Shown in pieces: positions 27,007-37,047 of a stretch of DNA of 64,000 bases. The notes under the pieces were generated by a model, which saw only the letters and a list, made by a program, of their open reading frames with translations, ran no database searches and was not told where the DNA came from. Each line of letters starts with the position of its first letter. The first letter of the stretch is position 1. The DNA is from Cedecea neteri (lineage in GTDB: Bacteria > Pseudomonadota > Gammaproteobacteria > Enterobacterales > Enterobacteriaceae). The stretch lies in the NCBI RefSeq assembly GCF_000758325.1, contig NZ_CP009459.1:2294001-2358000 (forward strand). Reading direction: 5' to 3'. The translations under genes were made by a program, and so were the position numbers.

Positions 27007-27932
27007 ATATTATTCGCGCCGGGATTCAAACCAGCGTGCAGGATACGGGCCGCGAAGGGCATCGCCATTTGGGCGTGAGCCGCTGCGGCGCGCTCGATAC
27101 ACCCGCTCTCTCAGTCGCCAATTTACTGGTCGGGAATGCGCCTGACGCCCCCGCACTGGAAATCACGCTAGGGCAGTGCGTGATTGAATTCGGGCGTAGC
27201 GGTTGGTTTGCGCTTACCGGAGCTGGCTGCCATGCGGAACTGGATGGCAACGCCGTTTGGACGGGCTGGCGACTGCCGGTCAAAAAAGGCCAAAGGCTGA
27301 CGCTGAAAAAACCTGCGCACGGTATGCGCAGCTACCTTGCCGTCGACGGTGGCCTGGATGTGCCGCAAGTGATGGGGTCTTACAGCACCGATCTTAAAGC
27401 CGGGATCGGCGGTCATCAGGGGCGTTTGCTGCGGGATGGTGACCGTTTATCTCTGCGTAAACCTCAGCGTAAATTTCAGCATCCTCGCGGCGTTAAGCAA
27501 GTGCTTTGGGGAAATCGTATTCGTGCTGTGACCGGGCCGGAGTATCAGGAGTTCAGTCAGGCGTCACAGGAGAGTTTCTGGCGTCTGGCCTGGCAAATTA
27601 GCCCGCAGAGTAACCGGATGGGCTATCGGCTTCAGGGGCCAGAGTTGGCGCGGACGACCCAGCGAGAAATGCTCTCCCATGGCCTGCTCCCGGGCGTGAT
27701 TCAGGTGCCGCATAACGGCCAGCCGATTGTGCTCATGAACGATGCCCAGACAACCGGGGGCTATCCTCGCATTGCCTGCGTGATTGAGGCCGATCTTTAT
27801 CATCTGGCTCAGGTCAGGCTGGGGGAACCCATTCATTTTGTGCCGTGTACGCTGGCGGAAGCGCTCAAAGCGCGCCGCGAACAGGCGATTTATCTCGAGC
27901 AGATCGCCTGGCAACTGGCACAGGAAGCGTAA
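27000..27932 (+). CDS. pxpC: PxpC (YbgK), 5-oxoprolinase subunit C
   Basis: A 310-residue allophanate-hydrolase-subunit-2-like protein (KipA-type), beginning [33 protein letters not shown], the AHS2 N-terminal signature. [16 protein letters not shown] and [38 protein letters not shown] are further family blocks. It overlaps pxpB and is followed after 18 bp by nei, so no room remains for pxpA (about 244 residues). Confidence 0.95.
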   Translation: MLNIIRAGIQTSVQDTGREGHRHLGVSRCGALDTPALSVANLLVGNAPDAPALEITLGQCVIEFGRSGWFALTGAGCHAELDGNAVWTGWRLPVKKGQRLTLKKPAHGMRSYLAVDGGLDVPQVMGSYSTDLKAGIGGHQGRLLRDGDRLSLRKPQRKFQHPRGVKQVLWGNRIRAVTGPEYQEFSQASQESFWRLAWQISPQSNRMGYRLQGPELARTTQREMLSHGLLPGVIQVPHNGQPIVLMNDAQTTGGYPRIACVIEADLYHLAQVRLGEPIHFVPCTLAEALKARREQAIYLEQIAWQLAQEA

Positions 27933-27950
27933 CGTTTCAGGGAGTTTAGT

Positions 27951-28742
27951 ATGCCGGAAGGACCGGAGATTCGCCGCGCGGCGGATAAGCTGGAAGCCGC
28001 CGTGGGCGGGGAACCGTTAACCGAAGCCTGGTTTGCTTTTGAAGAGCTAAAGCCGTTTGAGGCGATGCTGGTGGGGAAAACCATCGACAGTATCGAGACC
28101 CGAGGGAAAGCGATGCTGACGCATTTTTCCAACGGCTTAACTTTGTACAGCCATAATCAGCTTTACGGCGTATGGCGAGTGGCTGACGCAGGTAAAATAG
28201 CAGAAACGAACCGTGTGCTGCGTGTCAGGCTGCAAACGGCTAAAAAAGCCATTCTTCTTTACAGCGCCTCGGACATCGAAATACTGGATCAGGGGCAGCT
28301 TGAACAACATCCTTTCTTGCAGCGCGTTGGGCCGGATGTGTTGGATGAAACGCTGACGGTGGATCTGGTCAAAGCACGTTTGCTGTCGCCGAAGTTTCGC
28401 CGTCGGCAGTTCAGCGGGTTACTGCTCGATCAGGCTTTTCTTGCCGGTCTGGGGAATTACCTGAGAGTGGAAATCCTCTGGGAAGCGGAGCTTGCGCCGC
28501 AGCACCGCGCGGAGGAGTTAAGCGAAGTGCAGATTGAGCGGTTAGCGACTGCTTTGCTGGCGATTCCACGGCTTTCTTATCAGACGCGAGGCCAGGGAGA
28601 TGAGAACAAACATCACGGGGCTGTTTTCAGCTTTAGGGTGTTTCACCTGGCGGGTGAACCGTGTGAGCGGTGTGGCGGGATTATTGAAAGAACCAACTTC
28701 TCTTCAAGGCCTTTTTACTGGTGTCCTCGCTGCCAGAAATAA
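27951..28742 (+). CDS. nei: Endonuclease VIII
   Basis: A DNA glycosylase/AP lyase that removes oxidised pyrimidines. It has 263 residues, as in E. coli Nei. The catalytic N-terminus [14 protein letters not shown] is intact (P2 nucleophile after Met removal, then E3). The helix-two-turn-helix region is [13 protein letters not shown], and the C-terminal zinc finger has CERCGGII...CPRCQK. CAGGGAG precedes the ATG. It ends the phrB-ybgI-pxpBC-nei gene string. Confidence 0.97.
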   Translation: MPEGPEIRRAADKLEAAVGGEPLTEAWFAFEELKPFEAMLVGKTIDSIETRGKAMLTHFSNGLTLYSHNQLYGVWRVADAGKIAETNRVLRVRLQTAKKAILLYSASDIEILDQGQLEQHPFLQRVGPDVLDETLTVDLVKARLLSPKFRRRQFSGLLLDQAFLAGLGNYLRVEILWEAELAPQHRAEELSEVQIERLATALLAIPRLSYQTRGQGDENKHHGAVFSFRVFHLAGEPCERCGGIIERTNFSSRPFYWCPRCQK

Positions 28743-28769
28743 AAAAACGCGCCACAGGGCGCGTTTTTT
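28743..28769. terminator. Bidirectional terminator between nei and gltA
   Basis: A-run, CGCGCC, loop ACAG, GGCGCG, T-run. It serves both convergent genes. Confidence 0.92.
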
Positions 28770-28787
28770 ACTCAGAAAGCGAAAAGA

Positions 28788-30074
28788 TTACTTTTTGAGG
28801 TCGAATTTGAAATCACGTTTGTCGTAGCCGGTGTACAGCTGACGTGGACGGGCAATTTTAATGCCGTCGTCGTGCATTTCGTTCCAGTGTGCAATCCAGC
28901 CCACGGTACGCGCCATCGCGAAGATAACGGTAAACATGGAGGAAGGAATGCCCATCGCCTTCAGGATGATGCCGGAGTAGAAGTCTACGTTCGGATAGAG
29001 TTTCTTCTCGATGAAGTACGGGTCGTTCAGCGCGATGTGTTCCAGCTCCATCGCCACTTCCAGCAGGTTGTTATCCTTCAGGTTCAGCTCTTTCAGCACT
29101 TCGTGACAGGTTTCACGCATCACGGTGGCGCGCGGGTCGTAGTTTTTGTACACGCGGTGGCCGAAGCCCATCAGGCGGAACGAGTCGTTCTTGTCTTTGG
29201 CACGACGGATAAATTCTGGAATGTGCTCCACGGTGCTGATTTCTTCCAGCATCTTCAGCGCAGCTTCGTTCGCGCCGCCGTGAGCCGGTCCCCACAGGGA
29301 AGCGATCCCCGCCGCGATACACGCAAATGGGTTAGCGCCGGAAGAGCCTGCGGTACGCACGGTTGACGTCGATGCGTTCTGCTCGTGGTCTGCGTGCAGG
29401 ATCAGAATACGATCCATTGCGCGCTCCAGAATTGGGTTAACTTTGTACTCTTCGCACGGCGTGGAGAACATCATGTTCAGGAAGTTAGCCGAGTAGGAGA
29501 GGTCGTTGCGAGGATAAACGAACGGCTGGCCAATCGAATACTTGTAACACATTGCCGCTACGGTTGGCATTTTGGAGAGCAGGCGGAATGCCGCGATTTC
29601 ACGGTGGCGTGGGTTATTCACGTCAAGGGAATCGTGGTAGAAGGCCGCCAGCGCACCGGTTACGCCGCACAGCACGGCCATCGGATGCGAGTCGCGACGG
29701 AAGCCGTGGAACAGACGGGTAATCTGTTCGTGAATCATGGTGTGACGGGTAACGGTGGTTTTGAATTCGTCGAACTGCTCCTGCGTCGGTTTTTCGCCGT
29801 TCAGCAGGATGTAGCACACTTCCAGGTAGCTGGATTCGGTGGCCAGTTGGTCAATCGGGAAACCGCGGTGCAACAGAATGCCTTCGTCACCGTCGATATA
29901 AGTGATTTTGGATTCGCAGGATGCGGTAGAGGTGAAACCTGGGTCAAAAGTAAATACACCTTTAGAACCAAGACTACGGATATCAATTACATCCTGACCT
30001 AGCGTGCCCTTTAGCACATCAAGTTCGAGAGCATCGTCACCATTAAGGGTGAGGTTTGCTTTAGTATCAGCCAT
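28788..30074 (-). CDS. gltA: Citrate synthase (NADH-regulated type)
   Basis: GltA condenses acetyl-CoA and oxaloacetate to citrate. It has 428 residues (E. coli 427), the large hexameric type II enzyme with an N-terminal regulatory domain ([21 protein letters not shown]...). Active-site regions are [29 protein letters not shown] with the catalytic histidine, [14 protein letters not shown], and the catalytic aspartate in VDFYSGII. It is divergent from sdhC across 660 bp. Confidence 0.99.
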   Translation of the reverse strand: MADTKANLTLNGDDALELDVLKGTLGQDVIDIRSLGSKGVFTFDPGFTSTASCESKITYIDGDEGILLHRGFPIDQLATESSYLEVCYILLNGEKPTQEQFDEFKTTVTRHTMIHEQITRLFHGFRRDSHPMAVLCGVTGALAAFYHDSLDVNNPRHREIAAFRLLSKMPTVAAMCYKYSIGQPFVYPRNDLSYSANFLNMMFSTPCEEYKVNPILERAMDRILILHADHEQNASTSTVRTAGSSGANPFACIAAGIASLWGPAHGGANEAALKMLEEISTVEHIPEFIRRAKDKNDSFRLMGFGHRVYKNYDPRATVMRETCHEVLKELNLKDNNLLEVAMELEHIALNDPYFIEKKLYPNVDFYSGIILKAMGIPSSMFTVIFAMARTVGWIAHWNEMHDDGIKIARPRQLYTGYDKRDFKFDLKK

Positions 30075-30471
30075 TTACGGTCTCCTTAGCGCCTTATTTC
30101 ATAAGACTGCCGGGCGTCCGATTTGCATTCGAACCCACAATGGTTGGTTACCAGTTTTTTAATTGGCTCGCGGCTCTGTTTAGAGGAGTACAACCAGGGT
30201 ACAGAGCGATGGGCGCTTGCAGGTAACACTCGCTTTGAGGGCGAAACTACAGCAAATCAGCGTCTTAGCAATCAGTATCATTCAAACCTGTATATCACTA
30301 ATAACTGTCCTGATCTCTCGGGTCAATACCCATCCACTGTTACATAACTATTACTCAGGTGAAAGGCTGACCCTATAACTTTTACGAATTATACGGCTTT
30401 TCTGGCCCTGTTTGTAACAAGAATGTTTAACTTTTGTCAAATCAGATGATTAAAATTTAAAATAATGTTGT
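30075..30471. other. gltA side of the gltA-sdhC control region
   Basis: AT-rich intergenic DNA. In E. coli the equivalent region has gltA promoters and ArcA/CRP sites. I see no gene, and I did not assign individual sites here. Confidence 0.4.
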
Positions 30472-30493
30472 TATCGTGATCCTGCTCACTGTT
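30472..30493. promoter_or_regulatory. Candidate CRP site upstream of the sdh promoter
   Basis: The core is GTGA-TCCTGC-TCAC (30476-30489), a good CRP half-site pair, centred about 45 bp before the -35 box. CRP control of sdhC is known in E. coli. Confidence 0.65.
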
Positions 30494-30527
30494 CCGAGCA
30501 AAACCCTTCAAACACTATGTGGGTTAA

Positions 30528-30556
30528 TTGTAATGATTTTGTGAAGAGCCTATACT
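30528..30556 (+). promoter_or_regulatory. Sigma-70 promoter of sdhCDAB-sucABCD
   Basis: TTGTAA and TATACT with 17-bp spacing, nearly as in the E. coli sdhC promoter as I recall it. It leaves a leader of about 170 nt, in E. coli the target of Spot 42 and other sRNAs. Confidence 0.8.
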
Positions 30557-30734
30557 GCCGCCAGGTCTCCGGAACACCCTGCTACCGGGAGCCACCCAGC
30601 GTTGTAGCCAGATCCCTGGCCTCTGGATGTAGCTGTTTTTTGCATGACGCACAGTTATAGAAAGTTAGCGCTGTCTGACCCCGAATGCAGATCCGGAGGA
30701 AGGAAACAATAAGAAGAGCATGTGGGCGCTATTC

Positions 30735-31124
30735 ATGATAAGAAACGTGAAAAAACAACGACCTGTCAATCTGGACCTGAAAACGATCCGGTTCCCCGTC
30801 ACTGCAATCGCTTCCATCCTCCACCGCGTTTCCGGCGTGATCACATTTGTGGCGGTCGGCATTCTGCTTTGGTTGCTGGGACTGTCACTCTCCTCCCCGG
30901 AAGGTTTTCTGACCGCGTCCGCCGTGATGAGCAGCTTTATCGTTAAATTTATAATGTGGGGCATTCTGACGGCTCTGGCCTATCACGTGGTGGTTGGTAT
31001 TCGCCATCTGCTGATGGACTTTGGCTATCTGGAAGAGACCTTTGTAGCGGGCAAACGATCCGCACATATCGCCTTTGTTATTACTGTCGTGCTTTCAATT
31101 CTTGCAGGAGTCCTCGTATGGTAA
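30735..31124 (+). CDS. sdhC: SdhC, succinate dehydrogenase cytochrome b556 subunit
   Basis: A 129-residue membrane anchor of complex II with three transmembrane helices, starting [15 protein letters not shown]. Heme b ligand H84 ([11 protein letters not shown]) is present, and S27/R31-type quinone-site residues lie in SILHRVSG. The start at 30735 gives the E. coli length. An in-frame ATG at 30720 with a better purine tract exists but would add five residues. Its stop overlaps sdhD by 7 bp. Confidence 0.95.
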   Translation: MIRNVKKQRPVNLDLKTIRFPVTAIASILHRVSGVITFVAVGILLWLLGLSLSSPEGFLTASAVMSSFIVKFIMWGILTALAYHVVVGIRHLLMDFGYLEETFVAGKRSAHIAFVITVVLSILAGVLVW

Positions 31125-31465
31125 GCAATGCCTCCGCATTGGGTCGCAATGGCGTGCACGATTATGTGCTGGTTCGCGCTACCGCCATCGTACTCACCCT
31201 GTACATCATCTACATGATTGGCTTCTTCGCTGTCACCGGCGAGCTGACCTACGACGTCTGGCACGGCTTCTTTGCCTCTGCCTTCACCAAAGTTTTCACC
31301 CTGCTGGCACTGTTCTCTATTTTGATCCATGCCTGGATTGGCATGTGGCAGGTGTTGACCGACTACGTTAAACCGCTGGCGATTCGCCTTCCTTTACAGC
31401 TGCTGATTGTTGTCGCGCTGGTGGTTTACGTCATTTATGGATTCGTTGTGGTGTGGGGTGTGTAA
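31118..31465 (+). CDS. sdhD: SdhD, succinate dehydrogenase membrane anchor
   Basis: A 115-residue, three-helix anchor, the E. coli length. It carries the second heme b ligand H71 ([12 protein letters not shown]) and the conserved [11 protein letters not shown] with the quinone-site tyrosine. GCAGGAG precedes the ATG. The gene overlaps sdhC by 7 bp and its stop overlaps the sdhA ATG by one base (TAATG), so the subunits are translationally coupled. Confidence 0.97.
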   Translation: MVSNASALGRNGVHDYVLVRATAIVLTLYIIYMIGFFAVTGELTYDVWHGFFASAFTKVFTLLALFSILIHAWIGMWQVLTDYVKPLAIRLPLQLLIVVALVVYVIYGFVVVWGV

Positions 31466-33231
31466 TGAAACTGCCAGTCAGAGAATTTGATGCTGTAGTG
31501 ATTGGTGCCGGCGGCGCAGGTATGCGCGCGGCGCTACAGATTTCCCAGAGCGGCCAGACCTGTGCGCTGCTTTCAAAAGTGTTCCCAACTCGTTCCCATA
31601 CCGTATCCGCGCAGGGTGGTATCACCGTGGCGCTCGGTAATACCCATGAAGATAACTGGGAATGGCACATGTATGACACGGTAAAAGGTTCCGATTACAT
31701 CGGTGACCAGGACGCCATCGAATACATGTGTAAAACCGGCCCGGAAGCGATTCTGGAACTGGACCACATGGGCCTGCCTTTCTCCCGTCTGGAAAACGGC
31801 ACCATTTATCAACGTCCGTTCGGCGGCCAGTCGAAAGACTTCGGCGGCGAGCAGGCGGCACGTACTGCTGCAGCGGCTGACCGTACCGGCCACGCTTTAC
31901 TGCACACGCTGTATCAGCAGAACCTGAAAAACCACACTACCATCTTCTCCGAGTGGTATGCGCTGGATCTGGTGAAAAACGCCGATGGTGCCGTAGTTGG
32001 CTGCACCGCGCTGTGCATCGAAACCGGGGAAGTGGTTTACTTCAAAGCCCGCGCAACCGTGCTGGCAACCGGCGGCGCAGGCCGTATTTATCAGTCCACC
32101 ACCAACGCCCACATCAATACCGGTGACGGCGTCGGCATGGCTATCCGTGCTGGCGTGCCGGTGCAGGATATGGAAATGTGGCAGTTCCACCCAACCGGTA
32201 TCGCCGGGGCAGGGGTTCTGGTAACAGAAGGCTGCCGCGGTGAAGGCGGTTACCTGCTGAACAAACACGGCGAACGCTTCATGGAGCGTTATGCCCCGAA
32301 TGCGAAAGACCTGGCGGGTCGTGACGTGGTGGCGCGTTCCATTATGATCGAAATCCGTGAAGGCCGCGGCTGTGATGGTCCGTGGGGTCCACACGCCAAA
32401 CTGAAACTCGACCACCTGGGTAAAGAAGTGCTGGAATCCCGCCTGCCGGGCATTCTGGAACTGTCTCGTACCTTTGCCCACGTCGATCCAGTGAAAGAGC
32501 CGATCCCGGTTATCCCAACCTGCCACTATATGATGGGCGGTATTCCGACCAAAGTAACTGGTCAGGCGCTGACCGTGAACGAGCAGGGCGAAGATGTGGT
32601 TATCCCAGGTTTGTTCGCCGTGGGCGAAATCGCCTGTGTTTCCGTACACGGTGCGAACCGTCTGGGCGGCAACTCCCTGCTTGACCTGGTGGTGTTCGGG
32701 CGTGCTGTTGGCCTGCACCTGCAGGAATCCATTGCCGAGCAGGGCGATCTGCTTGACGCAACCGACGCTGAAATCGACGCCTCCCTTGAGCGCCTCAACC
32801 GCTGGAACGGCAACCGTAACGGTGAAGATCCGGTGGAAATCCGCAAAGCGCTGCAGGAATGTATGCAGCACAACTTCTCGGTGTTCCGCGAAGGTGACGC
32901 GATGGCCAAAGGGCTTGAGCAGCTGAAAGCGATCCGCGAGCGCCTGAAAAATGCCCGTCTGGACGACACTTCCAGCGAGTTCAACACCCAGCGCGTTGAA
33001 TGTCTGGAGCTGGATAACCTGATGGAAACCGCTTACGCCACTGCGGTGTCGGCAAACTTCCGTACCGAGAGCCGTGGCGCGCATAGCCGCTTCGACTTCC
33101 CGGAGCGTGATGACGAAAACTGGCTGTGCCATTCCCTGTATCTGCCAGAGACGGAGTCCATGACGCGTCGTAGCGTCAACATGGAACCGAAACTGCGTCC
33201 GGCGTTCCCGCCGAAGATTCGTACTTATTAA
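31465..33231 (+). CDS. sdhA: SdhA, succinate dehydrogenase flavoprotein
   Basis: The catalytic FAD subunit of complex II, which oxidises succinate to fumarate; 588 residues, as in E. coli. The Rossmann motif is [17 protein letters not shown] is attached covalently at H45 ([11 protein letters not shown]), and the substrate site includes [32 protein letters not shown] and [10 protein letters not shown]. The C-terminal capping helices end FPPKIRTY. The ATG at 31465 is chosen over one 12 bp upstream inside sdhD. Confidence 0.99.
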   Translation: MKLPVREFDAVVIGAGGAGMRAALQISQSGQTCALLSKVFPTRSHTVSAQGGITVALGNTHEDNWEWHMYDTVKGSDYIGDQDAIEYMCKTGPEAILELDHMGLPFSRLENGTIYQRPFGGQSKDFGGEQAARTAAAADRTGHALLHTLYQQNLKNHTTIFSEWYALDLVKNADGAVVGCTALCIETGEVVYFKARATVLATGGAGRIYQSTTNAHINTGDGVGMAIRAGVPVQDMEMWQFHPTGIAGAGVLVTEGCRGEGGYLLNKHGERFMERYAPNAKDLAGRDVVARSIMIEIREGRGCDGPWGPHAKLKLDHLGKEVLESRLPGILELSRTFAHVDPVKEPIPVIPTCHYMMGGIPTKVTGQALTVNEQGEDVVIPGLFAVGEIACVSVHGANRLGGNSLLDLVVFGRAVGLHLQESIAEQGDLLDATDAEIDASLERLNRWNGNRNGEDPVEIRKALQECMQHNFSVFREGDAMAKGLEQLKAIRERLKNARLDDTSSEFNTQRVECLELDNLMETAYATAVSANFRTESRGAHSRFDFPERDDENWLCHSLYLPETESMTRRSVNMEPKLRPAFPPKIRTY

Positions 33232-33246
33232 TGCGGAGACAGGACA

Positions 33247-33963
33247 ATGAAACTCGAATTCTCAGTTTATCGTTATAACCCGGATGTAGACGATGCTCCG
33301 CGCATGCAGGATTACACCCTGGAAGCGGAAGATGGCCGTGACATGATGCTGCTTGACGCTTTAATGCAGCTGAAAGAAAAAGATCCTAGTCTGTCATTCC
33401 GTCGTTCTTGTCGTGAAGGCGTTTGTGGCTCCGACGGCCTGAACATGAACGGCAAAAACGGACTGGCCTGTATCACGCCAATCTCGGCGCTCGGCAACGG
33501 TAAGCAGAAGATAGTCATCCGTCCTCTGCCTGGCCTGCCGGTGATCCGCGATCTGGTGGTAGACATGGGGCAATTCTATGCTCAATATGAGAAGATTAAG
33601 CCTTACTTGTTGAATAATGGGCAAAATCCACCCGCTCGTGAGCATTTGCAGTCGCCTGAGCAGCGTGAAAAATTGGATGGTCTGTACGAGTGTATTCTTT
33701 GCGCTTGCTGCTCGACCTCCTGCCCGTCGTTCTGGTGGAACCCGGACAAGTTTATCGGCCCGGCCGGTTTGCTGGCTGCGTATCGCTTCCTGATCGACAG
33801 CCGCGACACCGAAACGGACGCGCGTCTGGACGGCCTGAGCGATGCTTTCAGCGTATTCCGCTGTCACAGCATTATGAACTGCGTCAGCGTTTGTCCTAAG
33901 GGGCTGAACCCGACGAAAGCTATCGGCCATATCAAGTCGATGCTGTTGCAAAAAAGCGCTTAA
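33247..33963 (+). CDS. sdhB: SdhB, succinate dehydrogenase iron-sulfur subunit
   Basis: A 238-residue electron-transfer subunit. The N-terminal plant-type 2Fe-2S cluster uses C55, C60, D63 and C75; the Asp at the third place is normal for enterobacterial SdhB. The C-terminal ferredoxin domain has CILCACCSTSCP and CHSIMNCVSVCPKGLNP for the 4Fe-4S and 3Fe-4S clusters. Electrons pass from SdhA FAD to ubiquinone in the anchor. It lies 15 bp after sdhA with GGAGACAGGAC upstream. Confidence 0.98.
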   Translation: MKLEFSVYRYNPDVDDAPRMQDYTLEAEDGRDMMLLDALMQLKEKDPSLSFRRSCREGVCGSDGLNMNGKNGLACITPISALGNGKQKIVIRPLPGLPVIRDLVVDMGQFYAQYEKIKPYLLNNGQNPPAREHLQSPEQREKLDGLYECILCACCSTSCPSFWWNPDKFIGPAGLLAAYRFLIDSRDTETDARLDGLSDAFSVFRCHSIMNCVSVCPKGLNPTKAIGHIKSMLLQKSA

Positions 33964-33972
33964 GTTAGAAAA

Positions 33973-34068
33973 GTACCCTCTCCTCGCAGGGGAGAGGGTA
34001 CAAATTGCAGGAAATCTTTAAAAACTGCCGACGATCTTCCCTCTCTTATATGGGGAAGGGGTGAGGGG
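33973..34068. repeat. Two palindromic CCCTCTCC...GGAGAGGG-type repeats between sdhB and sucA
   Basis: The first unit is a perfect stem GTACCCTCTCC (33973-33983) / GGAGAGGGTAC (33991-34001). The second is looser, CTTCCC (34036) with GGGAAG and then GGGGTGAGGGG up to 34068. This unit style is common as an intergenic palindromic repeat in enterobacteria. E. coli also has repeated sequence in this spacer. The stems may reduce read-through from sdh to suc or stabilise the processed ends. Confidence 0.55.
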
Positions 34069-34224
34069 AAACCCTTAAGACAGTTTCTAAAGGTTCCTTC
34101 GCGGGCCGCCCTCCACGGCAACAGGCTCGAAGAAAGTGAACCCTGGAACGTATACCTGTATACCCTACGGTGTGCGTTATAGTTATCCACGGCGAAATAA
34201 GCATAAAATGCTTAAGGGATCACG

Positions 34225-37032
34225 ATGCAGAACGGCGCGATGAAGCCCTGGCTGGACTCTTCCTGGCTGGCGGGCGCAAACCAGTCCTACATAGAGCAGC
34301 TCTATGAAGACTTCTTAACCGATCCTGACTCTGTTGATGCGCACTGGCGCACGATGTTCCAGCAGTTACCTGGCACCGGAGCCAGACCGGATCAATTCCA
34401 TTCAAAAACGCGTGATTATTTCCGTCGTCTGGCGAAGGATGCCTCACGTTACTCCACCGCAGTCACCGATCCTGACACCGATGCCAAACAGGTAAAAGTG
34501 TTGCAGCTGATCAACGCCTGGCGTTTCCGCGGCCATCAGGCTGCTAAGCTCGATCCACTCGGGCTTTGGCAGCAGGAAACGGTTGCCGATCTGGATCCGG
34601 CGTTCCATAACCTGACCGAAGAAGATTTGCAGCAGAGCTTCAATGTGGGATCGTTTGCCATTGGCAAAGAGACCATGAAGCTTGCCGACCTGATCGCTGC
34701 GCTGAAGCAAACCTACGGTGGGTCTATCGGTGCGGAATACATGCACATCACCAATACCGAAGAAAAACGCTGGATCCAGCAGCGCATCGAATCGGTAGCC
34801 GGGCGTTCAAGCTTTACTCAGGAAGAGAAAAAACGTTTCCTGAGCGAGCTGACCGCGGCGGAAGGTCTGGAGCGCTATCTCGGAGCGAAATTCCCAGGCG
34901 CGAAACGCTTCTCGCTGGAAGGCGGCGACGCGCTGGTGCCGATGCTCAAAGAGATGATTCGCCACGCCGGTAAGAGCGGTACGCGCGAAGTGGTGCTGGG
35001 TATGGCGCACCGCGGTCGTCTGAACGTACTGATCAACGTGCTGGGTAAAAAACCGCAGGATCTGTTCGACGAATTTGCGGGCAAACATAAAGAACACCTC
35101 GGCACCGGCGACGTGAAGTACCACATGGGTTTCTCTTCCGATGTTGAAACCGAAGGCGGCCTGGTTCACCTGGCGCTGGCGTTCAACCCGTCTCACCTGG
35201 AAATCGTTAGCCCGGTGGTTATCGGTTCCGTGCGTGCGCGTCTGGATCGTCTGGATAAGCCAGGCAGCAACCAGGTACTGCCAATCACCATTCACGGTGA
35301 TGCCGCGGTAGCCGGGCAGGGTGTGGTTCAGGAAACCCTGAACATGTCCAAAGCGCGTGGCTACGAAGTGGGCGGTACCGTGCGTATCGTTATCAACAAC
35401 CAGATTGGTTTCACCACCTCTAACCCGCTGGATGCACGTTCTACTCCATACTGTACCGACATCGGTAAGATGGTGATGGCGCCGATTTTCCACGTTAATG
35501 CGGATGATCCGGAAGCTGTGGCCTTCGTTACTCGTCTGGCGCTGGACTTCCGTAACACCTTCAAACGTGACGTGTTTATCGACCTGGTTTGCTACCGTCG
35601 CCACGGGCATAACGAAGCTGATGAGCCAAGCGCAACGCAGCCGGTGATGTACCAGAAGATCAAAAAACATCCGACCCCACGTAAGATCTACGCCGACAAG
35701 CTGGAGCAGGACAAACTGGCCACGCTGGAAGATGCCACCGAAATGGTGAATCTGTACCGCGATGCGCTGGATGCCGGCGAATGTGTCGTGCAAGAGTGGC
35801 GTCCGATGAACATGCACTCCTTTACCTGGTCGCCGTACCTCAACCACGAGTGGGATGAAAGTTACCCGAATAAAGTTGAGATGAAGCGCGTTCAGGAACT
35901 GGCTAAGCGTATCAGCACCGTGCCGGAAGCCGTAGAAATGCAGTCCCGCGTGGCGAAAATCTACAGCGACCGTCAGGACATGGCGAACGGCAACAAGTTG
36001 TTCGACTGGGGGGCAGCAGAGAACCTGGCTTACGCGACGCTGGTAGATGAAGGCGTGTCCGTTCGTCTGTCCGGTGAAGATGCTGGCCGTGGGACCTTCT
36101 TCCACCGCCACGCCGTGATCCACAACCAGACCAACGGCTCTACCTACACGCCGCTGGCGCACGTCCACAACAGCCAGGGCATCTTCAAAGTCTGGGATTC
36201 CGTACTGTCTGAAGAAGCGGTTCTGGCCTTTGAATATGGCTATGCCACGGCAGAACCTCGTACCCTGACCATTTGGGAAGCGCAGTTCGGCGACTTCGCC
36301 AACGGGGCACAGGTTGTGATTGACCAGTTCATCAGCTCCGGCGAGCAGAAATGGGGCCGTATGTGTGGCCTGGTGATGCTGCTGCCGCACGGCTATGAAG
36401 GGCAGGGCCCAGAGCACTCCTCCGCGCGTCTGGAGCGTTACCTCCAGCTGTGTGCTGAGCAGAACATGCAGGTTTGTGTGCCGTCGACTCCGGCTCAGGT
36501 TTATCACATGCTGCGTCGTCAGGCGCTGCGCGGGATGCGCCGTCCGCTGGTCGTGATGTCACCGAAATCTCTGCTGCGCCATCCGCTGGCGGTATCCAGC
36601 CTCGACGAACTGGCCAACGGCACCTTCCAGCCGGCAATTGGTGAGATTGACGAACTGGATCCGAAAGGCGTGAAGCGTGTGGTTCTCTGTTCCGGTAAGG
36701 TGTACTACGACCTGCTTGAACAGCGCCGTAAGAATGACCAGAAGGATGTGGCGATTGTGCGTATCGAGCAGCTCTATCCGTTCCCGCATCAGGCGGTACA
36801 GGAAGCGCTGAAGCCGTTCGCGCACGTACACGACTTCGTCTGGTGCCAGGAAGAGCCGCTGAACCAGGGCGCCTGGTACTGCAGCCAGCACCACTTCCGC
36901 GAAGTGATTCCGTTTGGGTCCGCTCTGCGTTATGCAGGTCGCCCGGCCTCCGCCTCTCCGGCGGTAGGGTATATGTCCGTTCACCAGAAGCAACAGCAAG
37001 ATCTGGTTAATGACGCGCTGAACGTCGAATAA
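34225..37032 (+). CDS. sucA: SucA, 2-oxoglutarate dehydrogenase E1
   Basis: The thiamine-diphosphate decarboxylase component of the 2-oxoglutarate dehydrogenase complex; 935 residues (E. coli 933). The N-terminal E2-binding region starts MQNGAMKPWLDSSWLAGANQSYIEQLYEDF. Active-site blocks are GMAHRGRLNVL, HGDAAVAGQGVVQE (TPP/Mg), NNQIGFTT and CYRRHGHNEADEP. The transketolase-like C-terminal half has LSGEDAGRGTFFHRHAV and HGYEGQGPEHSSARLERYLQ. AAGGGATCACG precedes the ATG. Confidence 0.99.
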   Translation: MQNGAMKPWLDSSWLAGANQSYIEQLYEDFLTDPDSVDAHWRTMFQQLPGTGARPDQFHSKTRDYFRRLAKDASRYSTAVTDPDTDAKQVKVLQLINAWRFRGHQAAKLDPLGLWQQETVADLDPAFHNLTEEDLQQSFNVGSFAIGKETMKLADLIAALKQTYGGSIGAEYMHITNTEEKRWIQQRIESVAGRSSFTQEEKKRFLSELTAAEGLERYLGAKFPGAKRFSLEGGDALVPMLKEMIRHAGKSGTREVVLGMAHRGRLNVLINVLGKKPQDLFDEFAGKHKEHLGTGDVKYHMGFSSDVETEGGLVHLALAFNPSHLEIVSPVVIGSVRARLDRLDKPGSNQVLPITIHGDAAVAGQGVVQETLNMSKARGYEVGGTVRIVINNQIGFTTSNPLDARSTPYCTDIGKMVMAPIFHVNADDPEAVAFVTRLALDFRNTFKRDVFIDLVCYRRHGHNEADEPSATQPVMYQKIKKHPTPRKIYADKLEQDKLATLEDATEMVNLYRDALDAGECVVQEWRPMNMHSFTWSPYLNHEWDESYPNKVEMKRVQELAKRISTVPEAVEMQSRVAKIYSDRQDMANGNKLFDWGAAENLAYATLVDEGVSVRLSGEDAGRGTFFHRHAVIHNQTNGSTYTPLAHVHNSQGIFKVWDSVLSEEAVLAFEYGYATAEPRTLTIWEAQFGDFANGAQVVIDQFISSGEQKWGRMCGLVMLLPHGYEGQGPEHSSARLERYLQLCAEQNMQVCVPSTPAQVYHMLRRQALRGMRRPLVVMSPKSLLRHPLAVSSLDELANGTFQPAIGEIDELDPKGVKRVVLCSGKVYYDLLEQRRKNDQKDVAIVRIEQLYPFPHQAVQEALKPFAHVHDFVWCQEEPLNQGAWYCSQHHFREVIPFGSALRYAGRPASASPAVGYMSVHQKQQQDLVNDALNVE

Positions 37033-37047
37033 ATTAAAGGATAAATA

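Noticed and set aside
30720-30734. Five-residue longer SdhC start
   Set aside because: The ATG at 30735 gives the 129-residue family protein; the upstream ATG is conserved in the leader of E. coli without being used as the annotated start.
34807-36507. 566-codon open frame antisense to sucA
   Set aside because: Mirror of the sucA reading frame; it has no ribosome site or domain, while sucA is full length and conserved.
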